64,000 nt of DNA from Cardiocondyla obscurior (lineage: Eukaryota > Arthropoda > Insecta > Hymenoptera > Formicidae), in NCBI RefSeq assembly GCF_019399895.1, contig NC_091877.1:1612001-1676000 (forward strand), read 5' to 3'. Positions 27,601-37,840 of the stretch are shown one piece after another. The notes under the pieces are model-generated. The model ran no database searches. It was given only the letters and a program-made list of their open reading frames with translations, and was not told the DNA's origin. Position numbers and translations under genes: made by a program. Positions within the stretch are counted from its first letter, which is position 1; every line of letters starts with the position of its first letter.

Positions 27601-28419
27601 GCTGTCTTCGCAACTCGATTCCGCTTGTTTGCAGAAATTTGATAGCAATCTTGAAACAGAGTTTCTTTTACAGGTATAAGAAGAATCTAAAACATTTCTA
27701 CATTATCCATCCTACCTTCTGGACCAAGGTTAGTAACGGTATCATCGCGTTGTAATTAAACGCTGATATTACGAGCTCAAACCTCATGCTCAAACGTCGT
27801 GTGTTTTAAAAAGCGTTTAAGACGCAAAACCGCATTGTTAATGAACGTTATTATTGCATTTCCCACGTTTATGCATGACGAATCATCTTCGGAACGATAG
27901 CAATGAGTTTCCTGGTTATTCGTACTTCGTTAGTCTAGTCACTGTAATTTTGTGATTTAATTTCTTGTTTTGATAAAAAAATATCTAATAATTAACTGAA
28001 AAAAATGGTCATTATTTCAACGTAGATTCCACTCTTATTTTTTCTTTGCATTACGGCTTTGTAAGATTGAAAAAAAAATTCCGTTTTCGCTTTTATAAAT
28101 ACAATTAATAATTTATTATAGATGATGACGTGGTGGTTCACGACCTTCATGGCTCCAGCGATCAAACAAAAAGTTCACAATTTGCCTGGAGTAGAATATC
28201 TTTATGAAGTTATGCCGCCTGACCAACTCGAGATCCCAGCCTATATCACAGAATACGACATGACGGTACGATCAGCGGACGAAGCGACATTCGAATTAAA
28301 AAAATTTCGTCTAGTTTCGCGCAAATATATACAAAAAAAAAATTTATTTTCTACAGGTAAATGGCCTGAGGTATTATCAACCTGAGCAGGTTATGTCGTC
28401 GCCATCAACGTCCACGTAA
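18624..28419 (+). CDS. GDAP2: Ganglioside-induced differentiation-associated protein 2 homologue (macro + CRAL-TRIO)
   Basis: Seen: eleven coding exons with consistent phase: 18624-18799, 18971-19113, 19200-19332, 19544-19653, 19735-19974, 20064-20232, 24191-24344, 27124-27263, 27674-27728, 28122-28265 and 28357-28419 (TAA), giving 508 residues; vertebrate GDAP2 is about 497. The start is MEPLG, matching the conserved MDPLG start of vertebrate GDAP2; upstream in-frame ATGs exist at 18450 and 18615. Residues about 59-235 form the macro domain (DAVVNPTNETM, RFIIHTVGP, LYFPRNL). Residues about 325-490 form the CRAL-TRIO/Sec14-like domain (GCLYQSGVDRQGRPVVVFVG, YIIHPTFW). The end is NGLRYYQPEQV. 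Known of the family: macro domains bind ADP-ribose-type ligands and CRAL-TRIO domains bind small lipids; the exact function of GDAP2 is unclear, and it has been linked to lysosome/stress responses. A 4-kb intron separates the two domains. Identification is firm; expression details are not known. Confidence 0.95.
20233..24190 (+). other. 4-kb GDAP2 intron separating macro and CRAL-TRIO domains
   Basis: The intron begins GTAAGA and ends TTTTGTAG. The first 2.2 kb are AT-rich with nothing recognised. From about 22440 to 23420 the composition becomes GC/CpG-rich like the island at 8.5-10.3 kb, which suggests an internal promoter (see the candidate exon at 23121). Confidence 0.7.
23121..23164 (+). 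CDS. Candidate alternative first coding exon of GDAP2 (CRAL-TRIO-only isoform)
   Basis: An ATG at 23121 opens MVMIDMVDVIEDED followed by the two bases CG and then a donor, GTGTGT. GDAP2 exon 7 (24191) needs exactly two preceding bases, and CG+G gives Arg, so this exon joins in frame to YERLLRRAKTED. The exon sits just downstream of a GC/CpG-rich block (22440-23100), the pattern seen at other gene starts in this window. The product would lack the macro domain and contain only the CRAL-TRIO half (about 200 residues). This is inference from phase and position; the frame also stays open past the donor to 23447, so chance cannot be excluded. Confidence 0.4.
24841..24908. repeat. Nested short direct repeats in GDAP2 intron
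   Basis: A 17-bp unit beginning ATATTATTAAC is perfectly tandem at 24861-24877 and 24878-24894. It is flanked by two copies of a 20-bp element beginning ATTAATATTATAG (24841 and 24889). Confidence 0.85.
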
Positions 28420-29376
28420 TTCGCAGGCGAAAATTTAAACGGAAAGCAGCGAAGCGTCAAAACCGAGGCAAGATCGAGTCTGCGTCTGTGCAATTCGTAT
28501 GGTGGACTATTCGTATTTTTGCAACAACATTCGTTGCGCCACTCAATCATGAGAACTGTACGTATGATTCGTGACTGCTGGTACATCTCGTGGGTGTTTG
28601 GCAACGATCAAGTACGACTGGCTACGATAGCTCGTATCTTCGAACTCCGGTTTCGCAATAACTTGAAGTCGATTTGTCCAAGTGCCTCGTGGACCGCTTA
28701 GCAAGAGAAAAATAAAAAAAAAAAGAAAAAAAAGAACGAAAGGACGATCGGCCGCGCGAACGTTAATACGAATATTAATACAAAAAGAAAAAGACAAAAA
28801 AAAAATCAAGAAACCACTGCCCGCCTGCTTTTGACGTTGATTGGTTCATTTTACTCGTGCGCACGCTCACGAGTTTTTACGTCCCCGAAAGTACGAAGAT
28901 AAAAACTTGGTACTGGACAATCCACATTAAGATAAGTAACGGAGAAAGCCGGATCGACCGTATGCACAGCTGGAAGTGCATTGTTAAACCCAGAGTACAT
29001 TCTCTTTATTCAGTAATAAATTACTATTCGCTTAGAGCGAACATCGGCTGCCAAAATATCAATAATCAGTATTCTCATCGTCGTCGTCGCACGTAAAACA
29101 AAATCCAAGAAGCTGAAATATTAATCTCTCGCCCTTGTACATATTATGCTATTCGTGGCAGATTCTTAGCTTTAGTAACTGCCTGTAAAAGCAGTAGAAG
29201 GGTTAAAGGAAAGCATTTGACGACGCACTAGAATTATACGTCGGCTTAACACAGACCGTCGATCGCTTTCTGTTATTTTCGTATACCAATCGTTATACAG
29301 CGAAGAGCGTCTATTTGATTATTATATATTGTCAATATTTTATTAATTCACATCGTTGACGAAAAGATTGTGCTGC

Positions 29377-29400
29377 GCCGCCGCCGCCGCCGCCGCCGCC
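29377..29400. repeat. (GCC)8 trinucleotide repeat
   Basis: Eight perfect GCC copies followed by GCT GCC, in an otherwise AT-rich stretch about 1 kb after the GDAP2 stop codon. There is no open coding frame around it. Confidence 0.9.
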
Positions 29401-30314
29401 GCTGCCGTATAGCCGCGGTATTTTCGATATACTAATAAGAAATCATCGGCTACGAACAAAGTGCGGTTGGATGTTTTACTGTGATGTCACGTCCTCGGCG
29501 CTCAACGGATTTGATGAATTTTAAGACTACGTTTGTCTTCTCTCCCCCGCCGGGGAACTTTGACGCGAGGTACAAAGCGACGCCGCTGAAATGTTAACGT
29601 TGAGCGCCGAAGACGTATGTACGGGACAGTTATAGAATAGAAGAAGCAATAAATTTAAGAGCTTGCTCGCGATGTATTTCGGGAGGCAAAAAACAAAAAA
29701 AAAAAAAAAAATAATGAAAAGAAGAAAAAAAAAATCGTTATCCCTGTTGTTAAGCATTTTTAGCAATTAAAGAAATAAATTAAAGAAGTTAAAAACCTGT
29801 TAATCGCGTCGATTAGCCCATTTCTCACGCCCGCCGAATCACGAATATTTTGCAAGTGTGACACGTTTACTTTCAACCATCCGCTCTTGTTTAACTTTCC
29901 ATTGACTTCGGTTTTAAATACGACGAGCGGGAAATAACTATTTCGTGCTTCATCAGCCGCGGATGAGTTGAGAAAGCAATGGGTTAATTGACCACGCTAC
30001 CTCCGCCGAAGATACAATCGTCCGTGTGATCAAATACATAAGTGTTTATACGCATATAAACAGAGAGTTACGGAATTAAAAAAAAAAAAAAGAAAAGAAA
30101 AAAAAAGTACTCGTAATCATCGTATGACCGGATTTAGAAAACGCAATGACTACGTAACAATTGTGTAAATGTGCGATGATCAGTGCGCGTGTCTTAACAA
30201 CGTATAAAACTACGAACGCGTCTCTGCAATTTTTTTTGGGAAATTTATTTAAAATCTTATGTGCATTACGAATATCGTCTCATTAATATATCCACGGCTG
30301 CCGTGTAAAGTGGA

Positions 30315-30432
30315 GTATACACTTAGCGAACGAACACCGAACAAATCCATCGCTAGAAAAATAACACACGCAATCGATCAATGTCGGTAGCCGCTGTATT
30401 CGTTCGGTATTCGCTCGTTAAGCGTGTTACAC
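30315..30432. repeat. Imperfect inverted repeat, possible small MITE-like hairpin
   Basis: The left arm, starting at 30315 and ending CGAACACCGAAC at 30342, pairs with the right arm, starting GTTCGGTATTCGCTCG at 30402, with a few mismatches and one gap. The spacer is about 60 bp. No clear target-site duplication was found, so mobile origin is only a possibility. Confidence 0.4.
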
Positions 30433-33400
30433 GCTTTTACGCCGAGTTAAATAAATTTCCGATTTTTCAAGCGCGATTATTCATTTGTAAACAATTTGTA
30501 CACTTTTGACATATAATATTCTTTGCGTGAAAAACGATTTTATAATTGCACTTTCTGTTATAATATTTTTTACTTAAATATCTTAATTTTGTGTAACAGT
30601 ACTCCTATTAATCTAATAATATATTAACTATTAAATTTTTGCTAATTGTTGTATTTTTTTTCTATTTTTTTTTCTTTTTAAATCGTGCATCCACGCAATT
30701 GATTCCACGACCATTGTGCTTTTTAAATGTAGTTATTATGTTCGCAGCGATGGGATAGTATTTATTCATGTTACTGCATTTACATATTATGTTTTGCAAA
30801 AAACTTTTAATGCTATTCGCGCTGCGAATAGTCGGAAAGAATTAACCTCGTACTATTCGGAGGGGCCAATAGTGTCAAATAGAATATTTCATACTTTTAA
30901 GTTTAATGACCTCACTGTCCGTCCCTGACAATCGAGTTTAATGAGAAGCGAAAACTTTCAAGACGCAATCATTCGGAGAAATTGCGCACGTTATTATTTA
31001 CATATTTTACATATTTTAGATTGCTCCTTCTTTTAATGTCCTAAAAATTATAACCGGCAAAAGTTCGGCGATTCTTATATATCCAATTAATAGCTTAACA
31101 CAATTTTCGAAATTATTGAACTGTGATGATTAATTTTTATAATAATTAATACGAATAATTTCATTCGCTTATGTATATTGTTTATCTCTAGTTTGGCAAG
31201 TTTGTATACGAAATAACGGAATTTGAGAACGATGAATACAATTAGAAATCGGGTAAATAGAAAATGTGTCAATATACGATCGAGAGCTGGGGCTTTCTGA
31301 GCACAAGAATAATCTTTGCGAAAGATATATGCTCAATTTTTCGATGAACCACACGACAAAATTTTATTAGACATTGGAGGATTTAATACGACGGTACATT
31401 GGCACACTTTTCTGCTTACTTAATTGTTATCAACGGTCATGTCTCTTGTTATAATACGATTAAAGTTTTGGCCTTAAAATATATATTGAGATATACATAT
31501 ATATCTAAGATATTTACGTTAAATATTTGACGATTGAGTCTATGATTATGTTGACAAGTACTTATTAGACGATTGGGGAAATTCTCATGTATACATATAA
31601 TCTTTTAAGGTCCTAATCTAGTCCCTCTACAAAACAAATATGCTTTCTCGACTGAATATTGCGCGGGACCGCATTCGTGCATCGCGACATTAATTTCTTT
31701 CTCAGTGCACTCGAAACTCGAAACTTTTAAGTCTTCCCACGTTACGCCAAGCAGGAGACTAATCCCATTTGCGTTTCGGTATATCTTTTGTTACAACTCT
31801 TCTATACAATAAATATACAATATGTAATTAGAAAAATTATTAATTCGATAATGCATAGATGACAATTATGTACTTTTATCAAAACCGTAATACGAACCTA
31901 TTTTCTTTTATTATTTTCATCAAAAAGGTATTATCAACTAGACTAGGATCTTAAGCAAAGTTAGTCAATCATCTAGGTAATATTGTCGCATTGAAATACA
32001 GGCGAATTGTATATGTACGTGAAGTGAAGGTACGATCTCTTACTGTTAGCACCACGAACTAAAGCGTTCTCTTTTATGAGAAAAAAAAACCATGATACTC
32101 CGACGCGATCGATAGTATTTATTACACAGCAAAATTTAATTTATTTGTAAAATCCTAACGTGGTTGGATAAAAAGTAACAAATGGCGACTTGGTCTTTGA
32201 TTTTTTTTTCTTTTACATGTTCACAAAAAATTAATCGTATCTCTCTTAATGCAGATGACTGCATTTTTAAAACTTCCTTTTTTTTTCACATATCAGACTT
32301 GAATAACCTAAATTAAAATTTTTTTCTCGTATCAGTTTCGTTCGTCCCATTTGTTTTCACGAAATAACATGCGTCTCCCGCAATCACATTTGAATCTGAC
32401 AAATTTTACGTACGAAAAATCACGTCGTAAAATACTACGTGCTATATCGCTTACATAAAGACTGTTTACCCTTAATCTTTAAACAAATAAATACAATAAC
32501 ATATAATCATATGTAATAAAAGATAAGAGAGAACCATAATCACGGTGATGACGCTTCGTGATCGTACGCACTATCATGACTTATATGAGAAATATTGTTG
32601 AAAAGTCACACATCGTACGTGTGAATTTAATTCAGACCTAGAGAAAGAGTGCTGAAACAAACAACTTAACAATTACATGCTAAGCTTATTTTTTTTATAT
32701 AACAATTAGTGATATACCACGATTACGGCTAGGTTGTAAAATATTTTCTAACCTAGGGAGTTACTTTAATTATCGCGTTTTCATAGTACTTAAGAATAGA
32801 TTATTATTAACGACGAGCGAAAGTCATTTATCGTTTATTATTTCTTCTCGATGTCGATGCACGACCTTTTAACAGGTGCACTTCTTTCTTTGTTGTATCC
32901 TTTTTTATAGAATACAATCAACATATTATTTCAATAAAAACTACATTGTCTAATCAATTTTACTTTGTACCCTCACTCCGTTTTTTTACGAGCGACGGTG
33001 CGCCGCGCGGACTTACGGTAACCACGCGACCTGTCTCTCGATATCGTACGTGACTCGCGCGTGCCGTATCAGGCCGGTTAACCGGTCTCAATATATTTAA
33101 TTAACTGAAAAACTATTGTATGCTTTAAACAAGAATCGAGAGATGAAGCGATGAGCGGTAATCTTGTCCTTTTCATTAATAAATTACCTATATTCCGATA
33201 TGATGTTTTAAGTTATAATCAAAGACGAAATGTCATGTTGTTTGAAACAACAATTACATATTATAAAAAAAAAAAATTAATAACTTACGCGACCATATTT
33301 ACAGTCAACGTATAATAAAAACTAATCATGCTTTTTAAATTAAATCACTTATATGCTAAATAAAAATATGTAAATTACACGTGCCGTAATGATTCTACTA

Positions 33401-33579
33401 CTTAAGTACGCTTATAAATCGTGTTTACAGGTTTTTTTTAATTTTATGCAGCAAAAAAAATTTTAATTGTATGAATATTTCAATGTAAGAAAAAAGAAAC
33501 TAAGCATCACAAATTGACCAAATTTAATCACTCATATTGATTAATATTCAATGCATACTCTGACGCATTTATAATTGAG

Positions 33580-33955
33580 CACATTATTAGTTCCGGTTAT
33601 TATATTTGGCGAAATAAATTTTTTATAATCAATTATATTATCCCAAAGATTCAACTTTCAGACACATACAGGAATATATCTGCAGTTGCTTTAGATGACT
33701 ACCTGTTCGTTTTTCAGGCAAAGAATTTTTTCGGAATTTATTTGGCACCGTTCCGAAGCGATTATCCGTTACAGTAGTTGGTATTAATGCATAAAAATTC
33801 TTTACAATTTTACACATTTATTTATATTCAACATAATTCTTTCAAATTTTATATTTCTTTTTGTTTTAGTCGTCAGTTCTATTGAATTGCCGAAAATAGC
33901 ATACTCCACGTCGGAAAAAATTGACAAATATTACGAGAAATTCATAAAACAGTAA
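33580..33955 (+). pseudogene. DGAT2-family acyltransferase pseudogene fragment (last two exons)
   Basis: Two blocks match the last two exons of the intact gene at 35594-37334, with the intron in the same place and phase. Block 1 (33580-33780) reads LLVPVIIFGE, then a one-base insertion in a T-run (about 33620) shifts the frame and creates a TAA at 33626. In the shifted frame it continues NQLYYPKDSTFRHIQEYIC, meets a TGA at 33696, then FSGKEFFRNLFGTVPKRLS. The intact gene has NQLYGPEGSTFRRVQNYIR and FSGRGFFQYSFGLIPRRLP at these places. Block 2 (33870-33955) reads IELPKIAYSTSEKIDKYYEK and stops early (TAA 33953), while the intact protein continues about 24 residues. Upstream exons were not recognised. 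The fragment looks like the tail of a tandem duplicate that has decayed. Confidence 0.88.
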
Positions 33956-35593
33956 CATCTTTAAAAAAAAAAAAAAAAGCAGTGATAATTTATGTCGTTA
34001 CATTGCAAAACTTTAAATTTTATTTATAAACGCGACAAGAAAGCAAGTCTTAATATCGGGGAATGCGAAACTAACAAAAACACCTTTTAGCTCAATAATA
34101 TTAACATAAATTTACATATGCATATATTATGCTGATTGCATAATTATTATCATATTTATATCATTTTTTAAAATTTAAATTACTAAATTTACGACATATG
34201 GCGTAAAACAAATTTAATTCAACTACTGCATTTACTTAACGCAAACTGATTGTACGATTAACTTTAAAACTCGAATGTGTCTGAACGTTGAATCATGGAA
34301 TGCCGGGACTTTGTTCACGGACGATCGTCCATTTGCACGTAAGCATGTGTGCGTTCAGTCGCACACATGGCTTTGCCTCATGCTATCGACAAAACCCAAC
34401 AGTAAGAGTCGTGACGCCGTGCCGAACGTTCCGTGAAAGAACAGTCGCAGAGAAATATATTTACGCACGGCGCACGCACGTGGCAGCTGTGCTGAAATAC
34501 GCCATCTCACCTGTGAGAAACGACGGTATGTGTGACTCCGTGATATACCAAAAAAAAAAAAAAAAAGAGTGCAATCTAAAATTTTTTATTTGCCGAGATA
34601 ATCGCAAAAATTCAGGTGATATACTTTAAAACGTGAAGTATCTGTGAACGGAGCAGAGCGTTCGAGTTTTAAAGCGTACACTTGGAACAGGAGCTGCGCT
34701 TACAAAATCACATTGCCTCGGTTTGTTTGAAAATTTGATGTGTAAAAAAAAAGTTGTATTTGGAAAATATTATTTTATTAATAGCAGAAGTTAAAGACTA
34801 CTTTTTGTGCTTCATTTCCGATGATATAAAATTTGATCTATTTAATCATATTTTCTGACAGTATTTAATATATAATACGCAATGTAATGCATTTTCAAAT
34901 GTGTTATATGTACGAATTAATTTTATTTTTTATTGTATTTTATATTATTGGTGCTATACGTATATTAAAAGCAGAATTTTGTAATTGAAATTATCATTCA
35001 GATATGATCAAATATAGAAACATGTGTCATTTTATACCAGTTGGATAACCGATATCCACGGCAAGCGATAACAGAAAGGTGTGATAACGATAAGATTTTT
35101 TATTTTATTAAATCGAGAATTAAAATTTAAAACAGACTACAAATAACCACATGAGAATTTGCACCGTTGTTTATAAAATTACCTCACTAAAATTATTTAA
35201 CTTACAAAATATCTTAAGGTATCCCCGGAATGTAAAACAAAACTGATCGTTGAAAAAATAAACAGATTATCGATTTCTGATTACGCCGGGAGGATCGAGA
35301 ATAGAATAGATACAGATACAAAGTTCGCTTCTTGCAGGAATCAAAGATAGACTTTGTGCATCCGTTTGATAAAGTGCCAGTTCATGTTAGATCCACGGTC
35401 AGTCGAAGTAACGCAACCGGTTATTTCGAAAGAATTAAGAGGCATAGTTTCAAACAAACCAAAGGAAAAAAAAAACCAAAGTATTAACCGGCCAATACGG
35501 ATAATGCACAAAATCTAATCCGGGCAAGAACCGGTTTTCTTTAATGATTTGCGTGTGCTGAAAAGACCGGGCTACAAAAACCTAGCAAGAAAC
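33956..35593. other. Interval between the DGAT2 pseudogene and the intact DGAT2-like gene
   Basis: AT-rich; it contains no supported exon and should include the promoter and 5' UTR of the DGAT2-like gene. The frame upstream of 35594 is open to about 35549 but has no ATG. No core promoter element could be assigned with confidence. Confidence 0.5.
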
Positions 35594-37334
35594 ATGAAAG
35601 TATTCGGCGTAAAGTTTGCACCGTTAAATGTACCTCTGGAAAGAAGACTGCAAACACTGGCCGTCGCGATATGGATGTTTTTCACCGCATTTGGAAATTT
35701 TTGGGGATACCTGTTGACGGCCTATCTACTATTTTACACAGAAACGATACGTTACTTAGTGCTATTGTACTTCGTCTGGATGTATTATGACTGGGACACT
35801 TGTAATCGTGGCGGTAGAAGGTAACGAGCCTGTTCAGATCCATCGAAGCAGTTACGCGCGACAAGATAAATAAAAATCTTAATAATTAAAATGAAGGTTC
35901 AGTCTTTGCAATACAAAAAACTAATAAAGAAAAAGAAAAAAAAATCTTACAATATTCAATGTACTCGTAAATTATTTTAATCATATGTAAATTGAATACT
36001 AGCTGTACGATAAACACTCTTAAGTAGATAACAATTTTCAATGCTTGAAGAATTATTATTAATATTATTATTATAATTTCAGTAAAATATGGACAAGAGC
36101 GATGAGAGATAACGCGTTTTGGCGTCATTTTTGTAATTACTTTCCAATAAAGCTGGTAAAAACGACGAATCTAAATCCTAATAAGTCTTATCTCTTCATT
36201 TACGTACCTCATGGCGTTTTAGCAATGGGGGCAGTGGGTGCATTCGGGACGGATATATTAGGTTTCAGGAAACTATTTCCCGGATTGGATATGCGTGCAA
36301 TTACTCTCGATCAACATTTCAAAGTACCCTTCTTTAGGGAATATGTGTATAATGCAGGTAAAATTTACAATTATATTATATAAAAAAAAAAGATATATAT
36401 TAAATAATTACAATGCTTTGCATAATATCTTATATATTTTATGTTTATATAAAAGTTATTTTATATATAAAATTTTAATTAATAATATGCATTTAAAATA
36501 TCTTTCTTTTTTTTCCACGATTTAATCATTTCTAACTTCTCGTACAGGTTGCTGCGCTTCCAACATGAAAAGTATCGACTATTTACTATCAACACCACCG
36601 GCAAGTCCATTCACCGGAAGAGCTACGGTTCTCATTGTCGGTGGTGCTTCCGAATCGATGGAATCAACCCCGGGGACTTATCGCTTAATTATAAAAAAAC
36701 GGAAAGGCTTCGTTAAACTAGCGCTTAAATACGGGTAAGAATATATTTTAAATTATATGTTGCAGAAGAAAAAATAAAATTAAGTCTAAAGTATGATATA
36801 GCGATCACGCTCAACGTACAAATCTAATACAGTTTTATGATTTAGTACGCCGTTGGTTCCTGTCTTTTCATTTGGCGAAACGGATTTGTACAATCAGTTA
36901 TATGGTCCAGAAGGATCGACATTTAGACGCGTACAAAATTATATTCGTAGCCTCATTGGACTCGCACCCCTAGTCTTTTCGGGCAGAGGATTCTTTCAGT
37001 ATTCATTTGGTCTTATTCCGAGGCGACTACCCATCAATGTAGTCGGTAAGGTTCTTTCGGTATATTAAAAAATCTTACACCACATATTAAGATTTCGAGA
37101 GTACTAATACGTGCGTGTTAATTACTCAACATTTTATTCTAATTGCGTATTAAAATTTCTGCCTCTTTCTTTATTGCAGTTGGCAGCCCTCTAGAATTGC
37201 CAAAAATAGCGGAACCAACGACTAAAGAGATCGACGAATACCACGAAAAATTTATTAAAAGTTTAGTCGAACTCTTCGAAACGCATAAGCACAATTACAT
37301 AGAAAACGCAAAAGATGTTACTCTCGAGTTGTAA
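35594..37334 (+). CDS. DGAT2: Diacylglycerol/monoacylglycerol acyltransferase, DGAT2 family
   Basis: Seen: five exons, 35594-35820, 36083-36357, 36548-36734, 36846-37045 and 37180-37334 (TAA), phases consistent; 347 residues, normal for the family. The start MKVFGVKFAPLNVPLERR agrees with insect homologues. Residues about 20-62 hold two hydrophobic segments that form the membrane hairpin (WMFFTAFGNFWGYLLTAYLL and the following YLVLLYFVWMYY). Then come YDWDTCNRGGR, the catalytic-loop motif YVPHG (family consensus HPHG), GGASESMESTPG, KRKGFVKLALKYG and PLVPVFSFGE. Known of the family: these ER/lipid-droplet enzymes transfer an acyl group from acyl-CoA to di- or monoacylglycerol in triglyceride synthesis. 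The first His of HPHG is Val here, so substrate preference (DGAT versus MGAT) cannot be assigned. The upstream decayed copy indicates past tandem duplication. Confidence 0.94.
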
Positions 37335-37840
37335 CGTGCGTTTAAATATTATAATAATACATTATAAAATGTAAATATGTTATTTGAAAAAATTGCATTT
37401 AAAAACTTGTTACTGTTTTTAAAGACACACAGAAAAGAAGAGGATTCAATGTGCAACTAAAAAATTGTTGTGTGCATTGCTATGTTATTCCACGAATATA
37501 ATTTACTTATAAAATTATTGCAAGATTTAGTTGAAGAATCTCGACAATTAAAACAAAATCTTATAAATACATGTAAACGATTATACTGAATATAACTTTG
37601 TTTTGTATCGCATCTTTGAATGATGAATTATGTCGAACAATGTATCAGTTATTAAAGCAAACATTAATTTTCTTTTTTTAGATTAAAGTTAATTTTTTGT
37701 AATATTGTACTTAAGAATTAAACGTACGATAATATGTACGATCTTTGCTCAAATATGCAATAAGTTTACTGTATAAATAGTAGAAGCGTTTGGATTAAAT
37801 CAATGATAATAATAGCAAGCAATTAAGCTCCTACTGCATT
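37335..37840. other. Convergent intergenic interval, 3' UTRs of DGAT2-like gene and KMO
   Basis: Only 506 bp separate the two convergent stop codons. The sequence is AT-rich and non-coding. A plus-strand ATTAAA at 37651-37656 is a possible polyadenylation signal for the DGAT2-like gene. If so, the two 3' UTRs probably overlap or nearly overlap. Confidence 0.6.

Larger units (their letters stand above)
28420..33579. other. GDAP2 3' UTR and intergenic interval
   Basis: The first part is presumably the GDAP2 3' UTR: AATAAA-type signals occur near 28709 and 29013, and the region runs into a (GCC)n tract at 29377. The rest, to 33.58 kb, is AT-rich with homopolymers and no coding exon that I could support. 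One imperfect inverted repeat lies at 30315-30432. Confidence 0.5.
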
